A stretch of DNA of 61,810 nt from positions 1 through 61,810 of the forward strand of contig DVJE01000027.1 in NCBI GenBank assembly GCA_018716975.1, read 5' to 3'. Shown here piece by piece: positions 26,563 through 35,148 of this stretch. The notes under the pieces are model-generated. The model did not search any database, was not told where the DNA came from, and worked only from the letters and a program-made list of their open reading frames with translations. Within the stretch, counting starts at the first letter, position 1; every line of letters starts with the position of its first letter. Position numbers and translations under genes: made by a program. The stretch is from Candidatus Gallacutalibacter stercoravium. GTDB lineage: Bacteria; Bacillota; Clostridia; Oscillospirales; Acutalibacteraceae.

Positions 26563-27318
26563 TCACAGCTCCACGGAATATTTGTATTTATCCCCCGGGT
26601 AATAGCAAACGGAATATTCCACCGGATCGCCGGCCCGGTCAAAGGTGCGCCGGGTGCGCTTGAAAACCGGTGCGCCCTCAGAAACGCCCAAAAAGTCCGC
26701 CACGGCGCGCGTAGCCGCCACTGCCTCCAACACGTCCCGCCCGCGCACAATGGTAATGCCATAGCGTTCTTCCAGCAGGCGGTATAGCGACTGTTGGTAA
26801 TCTTGCGCGTCCAGCGAAAGGCTGCGATCGTTTCTTAAATAGGTGACCGAATACACCACCGGCCCGCCGTGCTCGCCGGCACAGCGCACCCGTTCCAGCC
26901 AACAGGCCTGCTCGTGGGGAGCCAGGCGCAGCTCACGGGCCACCGCTCGGGGCGGCTCGGTTAACGCCACCTTGCAATGGCGCGTAACCATGGTGATGCC
27001 GTGCAGCTTCATCTCTTCTGAAAAACTGATCACCCTTTTCAGGGTTTCATCTATTTTATCAAAAACTACGGTGGTGCCCACCCCGCGGGAACGCTTTAAA
27101 TAGCCGTTGTTTACCAGGGAACCGATGGCTTGCCGCACGGTAATACGGCTGACGTCAAACATTTCTTGCAGCTGCTTTTCGGTATAAAACAGCTCCCCTT
27201 TGGCAGGTTCGCCGTCTTCGATCTGCTGGCGAAGGATGGTTTCAATTTGGTAATACAGCGGAGCGGCGCCCGGTTCTCGGTTTAATTCGATTTTCAGACT
27301 GACACGCCTCCTTTTCAC
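26563..27318 (-). CDS. GntR-family regulator, HutC/UTRA type
   Basis: 251 aa from a GTG at 27318. N-terminal winged helix-turn-helix (LYYQIETILRQQIEDG, then QLQEMFDVSRITVRQAIGSL) and C-terminal UTRA effector domain (residues about 95-251; WLERVRCAGEHGGPVVYSVTYL and VEYSVCYYPGDKYKYSVEL). UTRA domains bind sugar phosphates or related ligands; a mannose-type phosphate would fit the operon. Start problem: the only strong ribosome binding site (AAAGGAGG) lies inside the reading frame, 9 bases ahead of a CTG codon at 27297, so translation may begin there. Its likely operator is the palindrome at 30945-30958. Confidence 0.87.
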   Translation of the reverse strand: MKRRRVSLKIELNREPGAAPLYYQIETILRQQIEDGEPAKGELFYTEKQLQEMFDVSRITVRQAIGSLVNNGYLKRSRGVGTTVVFDKIDETLKRVISFSEEMKLHGITMVTRHCKVALTEPPRAVARELRLAPHEQACWLERVRCAGEHGGPVVYSVTYLRNDRSLSLDAQDYQQSLYRLLEERYGITIVRGRDVLEAVAATRAVADFLGVSEGAPVFKRTRRTFDRAGDPVEYSVCYYPGDKYKYSVEL

Positions 27319-27356
27319 AATTCAACACCTGCGTCTTTGGTTGCAAAACCTGCTCT

Positions 27357-28256
27357 TTATTCGCGCAGTAGGGAAAAAATGCCTTTGAGCACGCTTTCAG
27401 AGGTGTTATGGGCCTGCAACACGGTAACACCCCTTTGGCGGCAAATCGCTGTCAGAGGGCCGCCGAAAAGATCAAAGCTTTTACAAATCTGTCCACCCAG
27501 CACCAGGGCGTTGGGGCAAAATTGGGCAAGGAACGACTCCATTGCCTGGGCCAAATGATTGCCGAACTGGGCGAAAGCCTCTTGCGCCCCCGTGTCGCCT
27601 TGCTGGGCCAGTTTGGCCAGGGCCAGGCCGTCTAAGCGCTGGCCGGTGTGCTTTAGGGCCAGCGCTTGCAAGCCCCGGGCCGATATGTAGTCATCAATTA
27701 TGCTTTCGCCAAAAGGCGTGGCGTAAATCCAACCGTTTTGCGGCACGCCCGGTTCAGGCGTCTTTAGAATTTCGCCGCCCCTAGAAAAGGCCGATCCTGC
27801 GCCGGTGCCGATACATAAATATAACACTTTGTCAAAGCCCTTGGCAAGCCCCATGCGCATTTCCCCTAGGGCAAAGGCTTCTACATCATGCAAAAAAAGC
27901 AAGGGGAGGCTGCACGGCGTGCCCAAAGCTTTGCCCAGCCGGGCGCGTAGCTCGGCTTTCAGATCCACGCCGTAAATGCTATCGTATTTATTTAGGCCCT
28001 TCATTAAGCTGATTCCCCGCTGATAGTCAAAGGGCCCGGGAAAAGAAAAGCCCACGCCGCCCAGGGTTTTATTGCAATCTTGCACCTGTTGGTAAAGGGT
28101 ACAGATAACGCCGCACAGGTTTTGCAGGATTGTTTCTTTATCCTCCCGCGCGCGGGAGGATAAAGAAACAATATCACCCAGCAGGGCGCCGCTTTCGGTT
28201 AACACGCCGCCCTTGATCCCGGTGCCCCCCACATCCAAAATAGGGTAATATTTCAT
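27357..28256 (-). CDS. ROK-family sugar kinase
   Basis: 299 aa; ATG at 28256 with AGGAGG 9 bases upstream (an upstream in-frame start adds 7 Arg-rich residues and has no site). ATP-binding DVGGTGIKGGVL at residues 8-19, GVGFSFPGPFDYQRG, and LYLCIGTGAGSAF for the second phosphate loop; the catalytic Asp lies in FLHDVEAFALGE. The zinc-binding CxCGxxGC motif of many ROK kinases is absent; the region reads GESIIDDYISARGL. It probably phosphorylates mannose or a related hexose, between a GH38 mannosidase and a mannose-6-P isomerase gene. The gene contains a 44-bp perfect palindrome (28129-28172). Confidence 0.87.
   Translation of the reverse strand: MKYYPILDVGGTGIKGGVLTESGALLGDIVSLSSRAREDKETILQNLCGVICTLYQQVQDCNKTLGGVGFSFPGPFDYQRGISLMKGLNKYDSIYGVDLKAELRARLGKALGTPCSLPLLFLHDVEAFALGEMRMGLAKGFDKVLYLCIGTGAGSAFSRGGEILKTPEPGVPQNGWIYATPFGESIIDDYISARGLQALALKHTGQRLDGLALAKLAQQGDTGAQEAFAQFGNHLAQAMESFLAQFCPNALVLGGQICKSFDLFGGPLTAICRQRGVTVLQAHNTSESVLKGIFSLLRE
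28129..28172. repeat. 44-bp perfect palindrome inside the ROK kinase gene
   Basis: Two 22-base arms that are exact reverse complements with no spacer; the centre is CGCGCGCG between 28150 and 28151. The left arm begins ATTGTTTCTTTATCC. It lies fully within coding sequence (protein IVSLSSRAREDKETIL) and the frame stays open. It is not a terminator, since it sits 100 codons or fewer into the gene. Confidence 0.95.
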
Positions 28257-28355
28257 GAACCGCCGCCTCCTAACCACACCGATTGTTTACTGTCGGCGCC
28301 ACAAGGGCCGGCCTTTTGGTTCGCGCCTGTTGTTGCTTTGGCGAAGCCTTAAGCC

Positions 28356-30818
28356 TTAACGGTAAAAGGAGATAACCCCTTCATTATCCGCCTGGCAGCG
28401 GGCCAGGGCTTCTTCATCCGCCTGCCGGGGCTCCACGCTTACGGTATAGGCAAACTCGTAAAAGCCGCCCAAATCCACCTTAAAGTTGGTTTCCCAGAAA
28501 TTATTCATCACCCAAGAATAGGCGCAGCTCTGGTTTAGCGCGGTGTTGTCGCCGTCGCACAGCTCAATCGGATGGGCTTTTAAGGAACCGAACACCATCA
28601 AAGGGGTATCCTTTACCGCCACGCGCACGGTTTTGTTTTCTCCCTGACACACCAAGCCGTTTTGCAGCAGGTAAAATTCCTGGTTGGTGCCGGGCAGCTG
28701 GTCGATACCGGGGCGCACCGCACAGCCGGTTTTGTCGATTGTCTGGCTGTCGCCTTGTCCTGCGGTAAAGGGCAGGGCGATATACAGGTTTTCCGGTTCC
28801 CACACGCTGGTTTTATGAATGCGCACCATGGCTTCCATGCGGGGCAGAGCCTGGTATATTTTCAAAAACACGCTGTAGAATTTGGTGCCTTCTAAGGCGT
28901 AATCCATGCGCACCGCCACATATACGTCGCCGTTTTCTACTATTTCAATGCCGGTCAGGCGGCTTTCATATCGCTTGGTGGCAGGCGATTTGCGGTTACG
29001 CCCCATTTTGGTGCGCACGGCGCACATGCTGGGGTCGGCGTCGGTTACCTCGTAAATGCCGGTGAAGGGGGCGTGTTTATGCCCATCGCGCAGCAGCTCG
29101 TCGCCTGTGCGCTTATCTATCACCGAGCAAAGGCCGGTTTCTTGATCAAAACGCACCACCAGGCAGTCGGTTTCGATATAAGAGGTGTTTTGCTGGCGCT
29201 GGCCGGGCACGACGATATCTCGCACGCCCTCAGCGCCCACATAGGCGTGGTTCTGCACCGTGGCGTTGGCCTTTTTGCCGGTGTAGCGCAGCATCAGTTC
29301 CCGTTCCTCACCGGCTTGCAACTCCACCAGGGCTTCGATTTGATAAGCACGGGCAATGCGCTTGCTCTGGCTGGGCAGCACCTGGCCCGTTGCCTCGTCT
29401 ACCACCTCGAAGGGGGTATTGAGATCGAACATAACGCCGTCGATGTACTCCCAAAATTCCACATACAGCAGCGCGCCCATCCGCACAGGGAAGGGGTGGG
29501 GGTTTATTACCTTATAGCGTTGGGGCCTGCCTTGTTTGATGGTGGTTTCGCCCTTGGCGGCCAGAATTTGATCCAGGTTTAAAGAAACCTCTGTGTTGGC
29601 GTTGACAGCATAGGCGGTCTTTTTCAAATCCAGATCATTTACCAGGGTTTCCCACGGTTCGCTGACCGAAGAGGAATACCCCCAAGTGTGCTCGGCATAA
29701 AGCATCATATTTTCTGCCGCTTGTTCCATCAGCTCTTTGTCGCCCAAGGCGGTGTTGGGATCCAGCTTGCGGCACAGGTCGTATTTGCGCTGGGCGCCGC
29801 GGAAGTGCTTAACCGCCGCAGGGGTGGAGCCAACGCCGTCGGCCCACCAGTCGTTCCAGTCGCCCCGATAGGTGGGAATATCGGTAAACGTGGCCCGCAC
29901 ACGGTCAAAGAAGGCGTCTAGGGTAGTCATATGAAATTCCACTTGGCCCTCATATTTTTCGTTGAGCAGGTTTACCCGCCGGGCGATTTCTGCGCTGGGG
30001 AAGGCGTTGTCGGTAATGGCGCCCGACACCATTATGGGAATAAAGTCTGCGGGGTAGCCTTCGCTTTCAAGATTTTGCAGGTAGCGCTCCAACCGGCTGT
30101 GCAGGCTGGCCAGCTCGGTGCTATCGGTATCTTCGGCGCTTTCGCGGTAAATGCTGGAGGAAGCGAAGCGGCGGGAAATTTCATCCTGGATCATATAAGT
30201 GGAAGCGCCGTGGGGGGCAAAGCACAGCTCATTGCCAAAGTGGTAATATTCGCCGTTCCACACCAGCACACGGTTACCTTTGGGGGTTTCCCACCAGAAG
30301 GGGGTTTGCTTTTTGCGCAGGGGGAACAGGCCGTGGTGGGCGTGGATGCAGGAATACAGGTTTTCTACCCCGTTTTCGCACAAGGCGTCGCCATAACCCC
30401 AGGCGTAGCCGTTGATGTCGGCGCTCATGCCGCTTTTTACCGCTACCCCCAGCTGGTTGCCGTAAGCCTTGGCTTGGGCAATGCGCGAAGAAAGCACATC
30501 ATAACTAACCAGTTCGGTCATGTTCAGGTAATTGCCCGAAAGGCCGATCTCCCCACTTTTGACATATTTTTCAAAATCCGCTATGTAAGCGGGGGAGGCG
30601 TGGTCATAAAAATTCTTAACCTGCCAATAGTTTTCGCACTGCCATACAAAGCCCTGGCAGCCCTCCCTGCGGCCGGCATGGATGTCGTTTAAAATGTCCA
30701 CAGCTTGCTTGATAAAATAGCAATGATAACGGATAATTTTATCCTGCCGCTCGGTGTAGCCAATGTCGGTGTGGGAGTGGTGGATCAGGTAAACCGTCCA
30801 CTTTTTCTGAAGGTTCAT
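28356..30818 (-). CDS. GH38-family alpha-mannosidase
   Basis: 820 aa, no signal peptide. N-terminal GH38 catalytic domain: YLIHHSHTDIGYTERQ (zinc ligands His and Asp), FVWQCENYWQVKNFY, SGMSADINGYAWGYGDAL with the likely nucleophile Asp, and HAHHGLFPLR. The middle and C-terminal beta-sandwich domains are typical of the family (VRIHKTSVWEPENLYIALPF). It should release mannose from alpha-mannosides such as N-glycan or yeast-mannan fragments, in the cytoplasm. The start ATG follows GAGGGAA. First gene of the minus-strand operon GH38-ROK-GntR-isomerase-methyltransferase. Confidence 0.87.
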   Translation of the reverse strand: MNLQKKWTVYLIHHSHTDIGYTERQDKIIRYHCYFIKQAVDILNDIHAGRREGCQGFVWQCENYWQVKNFYDHASPAYIADFEKYVKSGEIGLSGNYLNMTELVSYDVLSSRIAQAKAYGNQLGVAVKSGMSADINGYAWGYGDALCENGVENLYSCIHAHHGLFPLRKKQTPFWWETPKGNRVLVWNGEYYHFGNELCFAPHGASTYMIQDEISRRFASSSIYRESAEDTDSTELASLHSRLERYLQNLESEGYPADFIPIMVSGAITDNAFPSAEIARRVNLLNEKYEGQVEFHMTTLDAFFDRVRATFTDIPTYRGDWNDWWADGVGSTPAAVKHFRGAQRKYDLCRKLDPNTALGDKELMEQAAENMMLYAEHTWGYSSSVSEPWETLVNDLDLKKTAYAVNANTEVSLNLDQILAAKGETTIKQGRPQRYKVINPHPFPVRMGALLYVEFWEYIDGVMFDLNTPFEVVDEATGQVLPSQSKRIARAYQIEALVELQAGEERELMLRYTGKKANATVQNHAYVGAEGVRDIVVPGQRQQNTSYIETDCLVVRFDQETGLCSVIDKRTGDELLRDGHKHAPFTGIYEVTDADPSMCAVRTKMGRNRKSPATKRYESRLTGIEIVENGDVYVAVRMDYALEGTKFYSVFLKIYQALPRMEAMVRIHKTSVWEPENLYIALPFTAGQGDSQTIDKTGCAVRPGIDQLPGTNQEFYLLQNGLVCQGENKTVRVAVKDTPLMVFGSLKAHPIELCDGDNTALNQSCAYSWVMNNFWETNFKVDLGGFYEFAYTVSVEPRQADEEALARCQADNEGVISFYR

Positions 30819-30944
30819 GCTGGTTCCCTCTTTTCTAATCCAATTTTTTGTTCATGCACAACTTGCCTACTTTTACCCCGTATGATCTACGTCACCATTG
30901 AATTGCGCACAATGGCGGCGATCAATAGGGTTATTTTACATCAT

Positions 30945-30958
30945 AATGTTATAACATT
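30945..30958. promoter_or_regulatory. Candidate GntR/HutC operator
   Basis: A 14-bp perfect palindrome, AATGTTATAACATT. It contains GT-TATA-AC, the spacing pattern of HutC-type GntR operators, and lies just downstream of the predicted start of the mannoside operon promoter. Two partial copies are nearby: TTATGTTATGCTAA (minus, overlapping the -10 box at 30969-30974) and ATGTTATAGC at 31033. Confidence 0.6.
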
Positions 30959-30968
30959 TATTGGGATT

Positions 30969-30997
30969 AGCATAACATAAACCAATCCGAATGTCTA
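30969..30997 (-). promoter_or_regulatory. Promoter of the mannoside (GH38) operon
   Basis: On the minus strand TAGACA (30992-30997), a 17-base spacer, TATGCT (30969-30974) with an extended TGT. Start predicted near 30962, four bases before the operator palindrome. About 145 bases of leader precede the GH38 start codon. Confidence 0.5.
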
Positions 30998-31032
30998 CCC
31001 CTTATTTGCAAAAAAGAAACTTTTTGCTGATC

Positions 31033-31044
31033 ATGTTATAGCTT
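31033..31044. promoter_or_regulatory. Second partial GntR operator copy
   Basis: ATGTTATAGCTT, matching ATGTTATAAC at 9 of 10 positions. It lies about 85 bases from the full palindrome and upstream of the PfkB promoter, so looping or control of both arms is possible. Confidence 0.35.
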
Positions 31045-31130
31045 GGCGGCATATTTCATGGGGCTTGCTTTTACCCTTTGGCCGGTTAGCCGGCGTTTTG
31101 ATAAGGATATATTTTTAGGCAATCCCTGTA

Positions 31131-31159
31131 TTTACAAGACGCGCCCTTTTTGCTATACT
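31131..31159 (+). promoter_or_regulatory. Promoter of the PfkB kinase - isomerase operon
   Basis: TTTACA (31131-31136), a 17-base spacer, TATACT (31154-31159). Start near 31166, with a leader of about 90 bases. Confidence 0.7.
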
Positions 31160-31258
31160 GATGAAAATATTATTAATAAATTCATTTTACAAATTATGCG
31201 CCGTAATTTGTTCGCCATGCGGGGGAACAAGGCGGCGCAAGAAAGGCTGGTTTGATAC

Positions 31259-32203
31259 ATGGAACGGGTTTTATGTGTGGGCAGCGTTACCACAGATGTG
31301 ATTGTCACCCCTGTAGACACGTTGCCGCCTCCCGGTGTGCTGCAGGCGGTGCGCGGCACCACCACCCACGTGGGGGGGTGCGCCTCTAACGCGGCCATTG
31401 ATCTGGCTAAGCTGGGAGCTCCGGCTTCGTTGAGCTGCCGTGTGGGGCAAGACAGCTTTGGCGACTTTGTGGCGGCCACTGTGTCGCAAGCCGGGGTGGA
31501 TGCCTCGGGCATTGTGCGGGATCCCAAGGTGAGCACCACCAGCTCGGTGGTGCTGGTGCATTCCGACGGGGAGCGCAGCTTTTTATATAATCCGGGCTCT
31601 ACTTCCTCTTTTTCGGCGCAGGATGTGCGCGACGAGGATTTGCAGGCCTGCGGTATCCTTTTTGTGGCGGGTGCAATGCTGCTTTCTTCCTTTGACGGCG
31701 AGCCTTGCGCCGGTTTGCTGCGCAAAGCGCAACAAATGGGCAAGTTTACCGTAATGGATACCGCTTGGGATTTTGAGGATCGCTGGATGGAGAAAATCGC
31801 CCCATCCTTGCCGTATTTGGATCTGTTCATGCCCAGCTATGAAGAAGCGGCCCGGTTAAGCGGTGAAAAGGCTCCCGCCCGCATAGCGGATGTGTTTTTT
31901 CAAATGGGCGCAAAGAGCGTTATTATTAAGTTAGGAAAAGACGGCGCCTATTTTTGTGAGCCGGGCGGTGACCGGTACACCCTGCCCACCTATCGCGCCA
32001 TCAAGCCGGTGGATACCACCGGCGCGGGGGATTCCTTCTGCGCGGGCTTTTTGTGCGGCCTGGCCCAGGGATGGGATTACCGGCGCAGCGGGGCCTTTGC
32101 CAACGCGGTGGGAACTCACTGCATTATGGAGGTAGGCGCCTCCACCGGCATTAAGCCCATGGCGGAAATATTGGACTTTATGGCCCGCACGCCGCTGGAA
32201 TAA
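31259..32203 (+). CDS. PfkB-family carbohydrate kinase
   Basis: 314 aa, ribokinase fold. N-terminal substrate region VLCVGSVTTDVIVTPVDTLP with the GGCASNAAIDLAKLG signature (about residues 38-52); C-terminal DTTGAGDSFCAGFL carries the catalytic Asp and anion hole (about residue 250). It phosphorylates a sugar or nucleoside with ATP. The next gene is a D-lyxose/mannose isomerase, so fructose or xylulose is the natural substrate guess. The start ATG is preceded by AAGAAAGG at a wide spacing. Divergent from the GH38 operon. Confidence 0.87.
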   Translation: MERVLCVGSVTTDVIVTPVDTLPPPGVLQAVRGTTTHVGGCASNAAIDLAKLGAPASLSCRVGQDSFGDFVAATVSQAGVDASGIVRDPKVSTTSSVVLVHSDGERSFLYNPGSTSSFSAQDVRDEDLQACGILFVAGAMLLSSFDGEPCAGLLRKAQQMGKFTVMDTAWDFEDRWMEKIAPSLPYLDLFMPSYEEAARLSGEKAPARIADVFFQMGAKSVIIKLGKDGAYFCEPGGDRYTLPTYRAIKPVDTTGAGDSFCAGFLCGLAQGWDYRRSGAFANAVGTHCIMEVGASTGIKPMAEILDFMARTPLE

Positions 32204-32272
32204 GCGATGCGCCTTAGCGGCATGCACGCCAAGAAAAAACATTAGGCCTATTGGAAACAAAGGAGTGTATAA

Positions 32273-32824
<552 letters not shown>

Positions 32825-32852
32825 TGGTATTTGGTATATCGTACTAAAGAAT

Positions 32853-32898
32853 AAAGCGGCGCCCATTGTGCAATGTGCAAATCAATGGGCGCCGCTTT
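32853..32898. terminator. Bidirectional terminator after the lyxose isomerase gene
   Basis: 15-bp perfect stem AAAGCGGCGCCCATT (32853-32867) with its complement at 32884-32898; it also serves the convergent SDR gene. Confidence 0.8.
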
Positions 32899-32925
32899 CT
32901 ACGTTTTTGCAACTTGGACCGGAAG

Positions 32926-33741
32926 CTATTTTTCTTGCATATGGCGGGGTAAATCCGACCAGGCGGGGCCGGCCTCGGGGGAGCCATCCAGCGGCATGGC
33001 CGACAGGATAAGGCCGCCGTCTACCCGGATGACCGAACCGGTGATGTAATCGGCCATATCGCCCGCCAGGTAATTTACCACGCCGGCCACCTCACGGGGC
33101 GTGCCCTGGCGCCCTGCGGGAATTTTACGCAGAAAGCGGTAGGCGGTCAGCTCTTCGGGAGTATAGTTGCCCCGCACCGCTGTGGCGCCCGGCGCCACAC
33201 AGTTGACGGTGATATGATATTGAGACAGTTCTAGTGCCAGAGATTCCACCGCCCGGTGCAGCGCCGCCTTCATGCCGCCGTATAGCGGATCTTCAGGATA
33301 GGCCCGGATCCCGCGGGTGGAGGATATCATAATGATTCGGCCGTGTATCTCTTTCTCGATCATTTGCTTTGCCGCAACCTGGGCGCACAGCAAGTAGCCG
33401 CGGTAATCCAAATCATAGGCAAAATCAATCTCTTCAGGCGTAAGGGTAAGCAGCTTGTTGTGCACGGTAAGCCCAGCGTTGCACACCATAACGTCTACTC
33501 TGCCCAAATCGGCAATGGCTTGCTGGGTTACGCGGGCGGGCACATCGGCCTCTTGCAGGGTGGCTTGGTAGTAATAGCAGCGCACGCCCAGCTTTTCCAC
33601 CTCTGCTTTCAGCGCGGCGGCCTCATCCGCTTTGCTGTGATAAGTGAACGCTACATCGTACCCGTTTTCTGCCAGGGTTTGCACAATTCCCCGGCCAATC
33701 CCCCGGCTGCCGCCGGTGACAAAGGCTGTTTTTCTGTTCAT
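32926..33741 (-). CDS. Short-chain dehydrogenase/reductase (SDR)
   Basis: 271 aa. Complete classical SDR: cofactor loop TGGSRGIGRG (residues 9-18), CNAG, catalytic Ser in MISSTRG and YGGMK (Tyr and Lys), then NCVAPGATAV. It has an extended C-terminal tail (GGLILSAMPLDGSPEAGPAW). It probably oxidises a sugar or sugar acid; FabG-like annotations would be too specific. It follows a lactonase gene by about 100 bases on the same strand; dehydrogenase plus lactonase suggests oxidation of an aldose to a lactone and then hydrolysis. A paralogue without the catalytic Lys is encoded at 38777-39595. Confidence 0.87.
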   Translation of the reverse strand: MNRKTAFVTGGSRGIGRGIVQTLAENGYDVAFTYHSKADEAAALKAEVEKLGVRCYYYQATLQEADVPARVTQQAIADLGRVDVMVCNAGLTVHNKLLTLTPEEIDFAYDLDYRGYLLCAQVAAKQMIEKEIHGRIIMISSTRGIRAYPEDPLYGGMKAALHRAVESLALELSQYHITVNCVAPGATAVRGNYTPEELTAYRFLRKIPAGRQGTPREVAGVVNYLAGDMADYITGSVIRVDGGLILSAMPLDGSPEAGPAWSDLPRHMQEK

Positions 33742-33837
33742 TTCCGGTTAACCCCCTCTTCCGCGCCGGGCGCGGCTTGGTCTGTTTTTCTGTTGCAGTG
33801 CCGTTGCGTTATTGTAATTTTGCCGGACGCTTGCGCA

Positions 33838-34848
33838 TTATTCGTCCAAATCCTGCGCATAGCTGGGCGAAGGGAAGGGCAGCTTGGCTGTTTGTTCCAG
33901 CAGTTTGCCGGTTTGCGGGCATACCGCCAGCAAAACCACCTGATTGGAACCTTGGTTGGCTATCAGCAGGGCGGCGCCGTCCTTTGATAGTTCGATATGC
34001 CTGGGCCAATGGCCGCCGCAAGGAGCGTCTTGCACTTTTTTGAGGCTGCCAGAGGCGTCTACTTCAAAAACAGCAATGGTGTCGGCCCCGCGGTTGGCGG
34101 CATAAAGGCGGCTGCCGTCGGCCGACAGCACCAGCGCCGAACCGTCGCTGCGCCCGCCAAATTCCTTGGGCAGAGTGCTGACGCATGCCTCCAGCTTTAA
34201 CACGCCGTTGTGCGATTGGTAAGACAGCACCAGAATTTCGCTGGAATATTCGGTCATCACATAAGCCACTGGCAGGGTGGGGTGAAACCGGATATGACGG
34301 GGGCCCTTCCCCTTGGGCAGCTGCAAGTAGGGGCAGGCTGCGTTGGGCGTCAGCTGCCCGTCGGCGGCAATGTTATAGCAATACACGCGGTCTAAAGCAA
34401 TATTGGCCACCAACATGCGCTGTCCGGCGGGATCCGGCATACAGCAATGGGCACGGGTTACCTCTCCGTCCTGGGGATCCAGCACAAAGTCGTTGAGCAC
34501 CCGGCCGAAACGGCCGTTTTCTACCTGCACGGCCACCACATGGCCGGTTTCATAACAGGCGCCGTATAGGGCGTTGTATTGGGGCAAATAGCTTAAATGG
34601 CATAAAAGGCCGCCCTGAATGGGGAGTTCATCAACCTTATTGAGCCCATCCGCCTGCCGGCGAAAGCTCACGATAGCCCCCTTGCCGGATTGCTCCGAAG
34701 CGGCAAAAATCCATTCCCCATCAGCGCACAAGAAAGAAGGGGATTCTACCCCGCTGGCTGCCCATACGCGCACCGGGGCGCCGTTTTCCAACCGATAACA
34801 AGCTATGGCCTTTTCACCGCCGTAGCCTGAAACCACAAAATTCTGCAT
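33838..34848 (-). CDS. Lactonase, 6-phosphogluconolactonase (YbhE/Pgl) type beta-propeller
   Basis: 336 aa; ATG at 34848 with GAAAGGAAG upstream (a longer open frame starts at 34917 without a site). Repeated blades typical of the Pgl family: GPRHIRFHPTLPVAYVMTEY, LVLSADGSRLYAANRGADTI and WPRHIELSKDGAALLIANQG. Such enzymes hydrolyse sugar lactones, for example phosphogluconolactone. Here the neighbours (an SDR downstream, sugar isomerases and mannonate dehydratase nearby) suggest a non-phosphorylated aldonolactone. Cytoplasmic; no signal peptide. Confidence 0.85.
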   Translation of the reverse strand: MQNFVVSGYGGEKAIACYRLENGAPVRVWAASGVESPSFLCADGEWIFAASEQSGKGAIVSFRRQADGLNKVDELPIQGGLLCHLSYLPQYNALYGACYETGHVVAVQVENGRFGRVLNDFVLDPQDGEVTRAHCCMPDPAGQRMLVANIALDRVYCYNIAADGQLTPNAACPYLQLPKGKGPRHIRFHPTLPVAYVMTEYSSEILVLSYQSHNGVLKLEACVSTLPKEFGGRSDGSALVLSADGSRLYAANRGADTIAVFEVDASGSLKKVQDAPCGGHWPRHIELSKDGAALLIANQGSNQVVLLAVCPQTGKLLEQTAKLPFPSPSYAQDLDE

Positions 34849-35078
34849 GCTGCGTCTTCCTTTCTGTGGGGCGGCTGCAAGCGCGCCCTCATTGCGAAAC
34901 TCTTTGTTCTTTATCATAGAAAGGAAAAGGCCGAAAAGAAATAGTCCTTGCTGTTTTTTTAATTTCGCAACATCTTAAAGCTGGCCTGCGGGCGGCAACG
35001 GGTGAAAAAAGCGTTTCTTAACCCAAGCAGCATATAAAATTGCGCATAAAAAAGCCAAATAATCAGCCTGATTTTTTA

Positions 35079-35107
35079 TTGACTTGCCCGGCGCAATCCT
35101 CTATTCT
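35079..35107 (+). promoter_or_regulatory. Promoter of the first beta-helix enzyme gene
   Basis: TTGACT (35079-35084), a 17-base spacer, TATTCT (35102-35107), about 40 bases ahead of the start codon. The rest of the divergent gap 34849-35078 has no other feature I can support. Confidence 0.6.
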
Positions 35108-35148
35108 TGACTTACCCAAAAGCGGAAAATAAAAATGGGGGGTAGCTT

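Noticed and set aside
28129-28172. Transcription terminator at the 44-bp palindrome
   Set aside because: It lies within the first half of an intact kinase gene and is not followed by a T-run.
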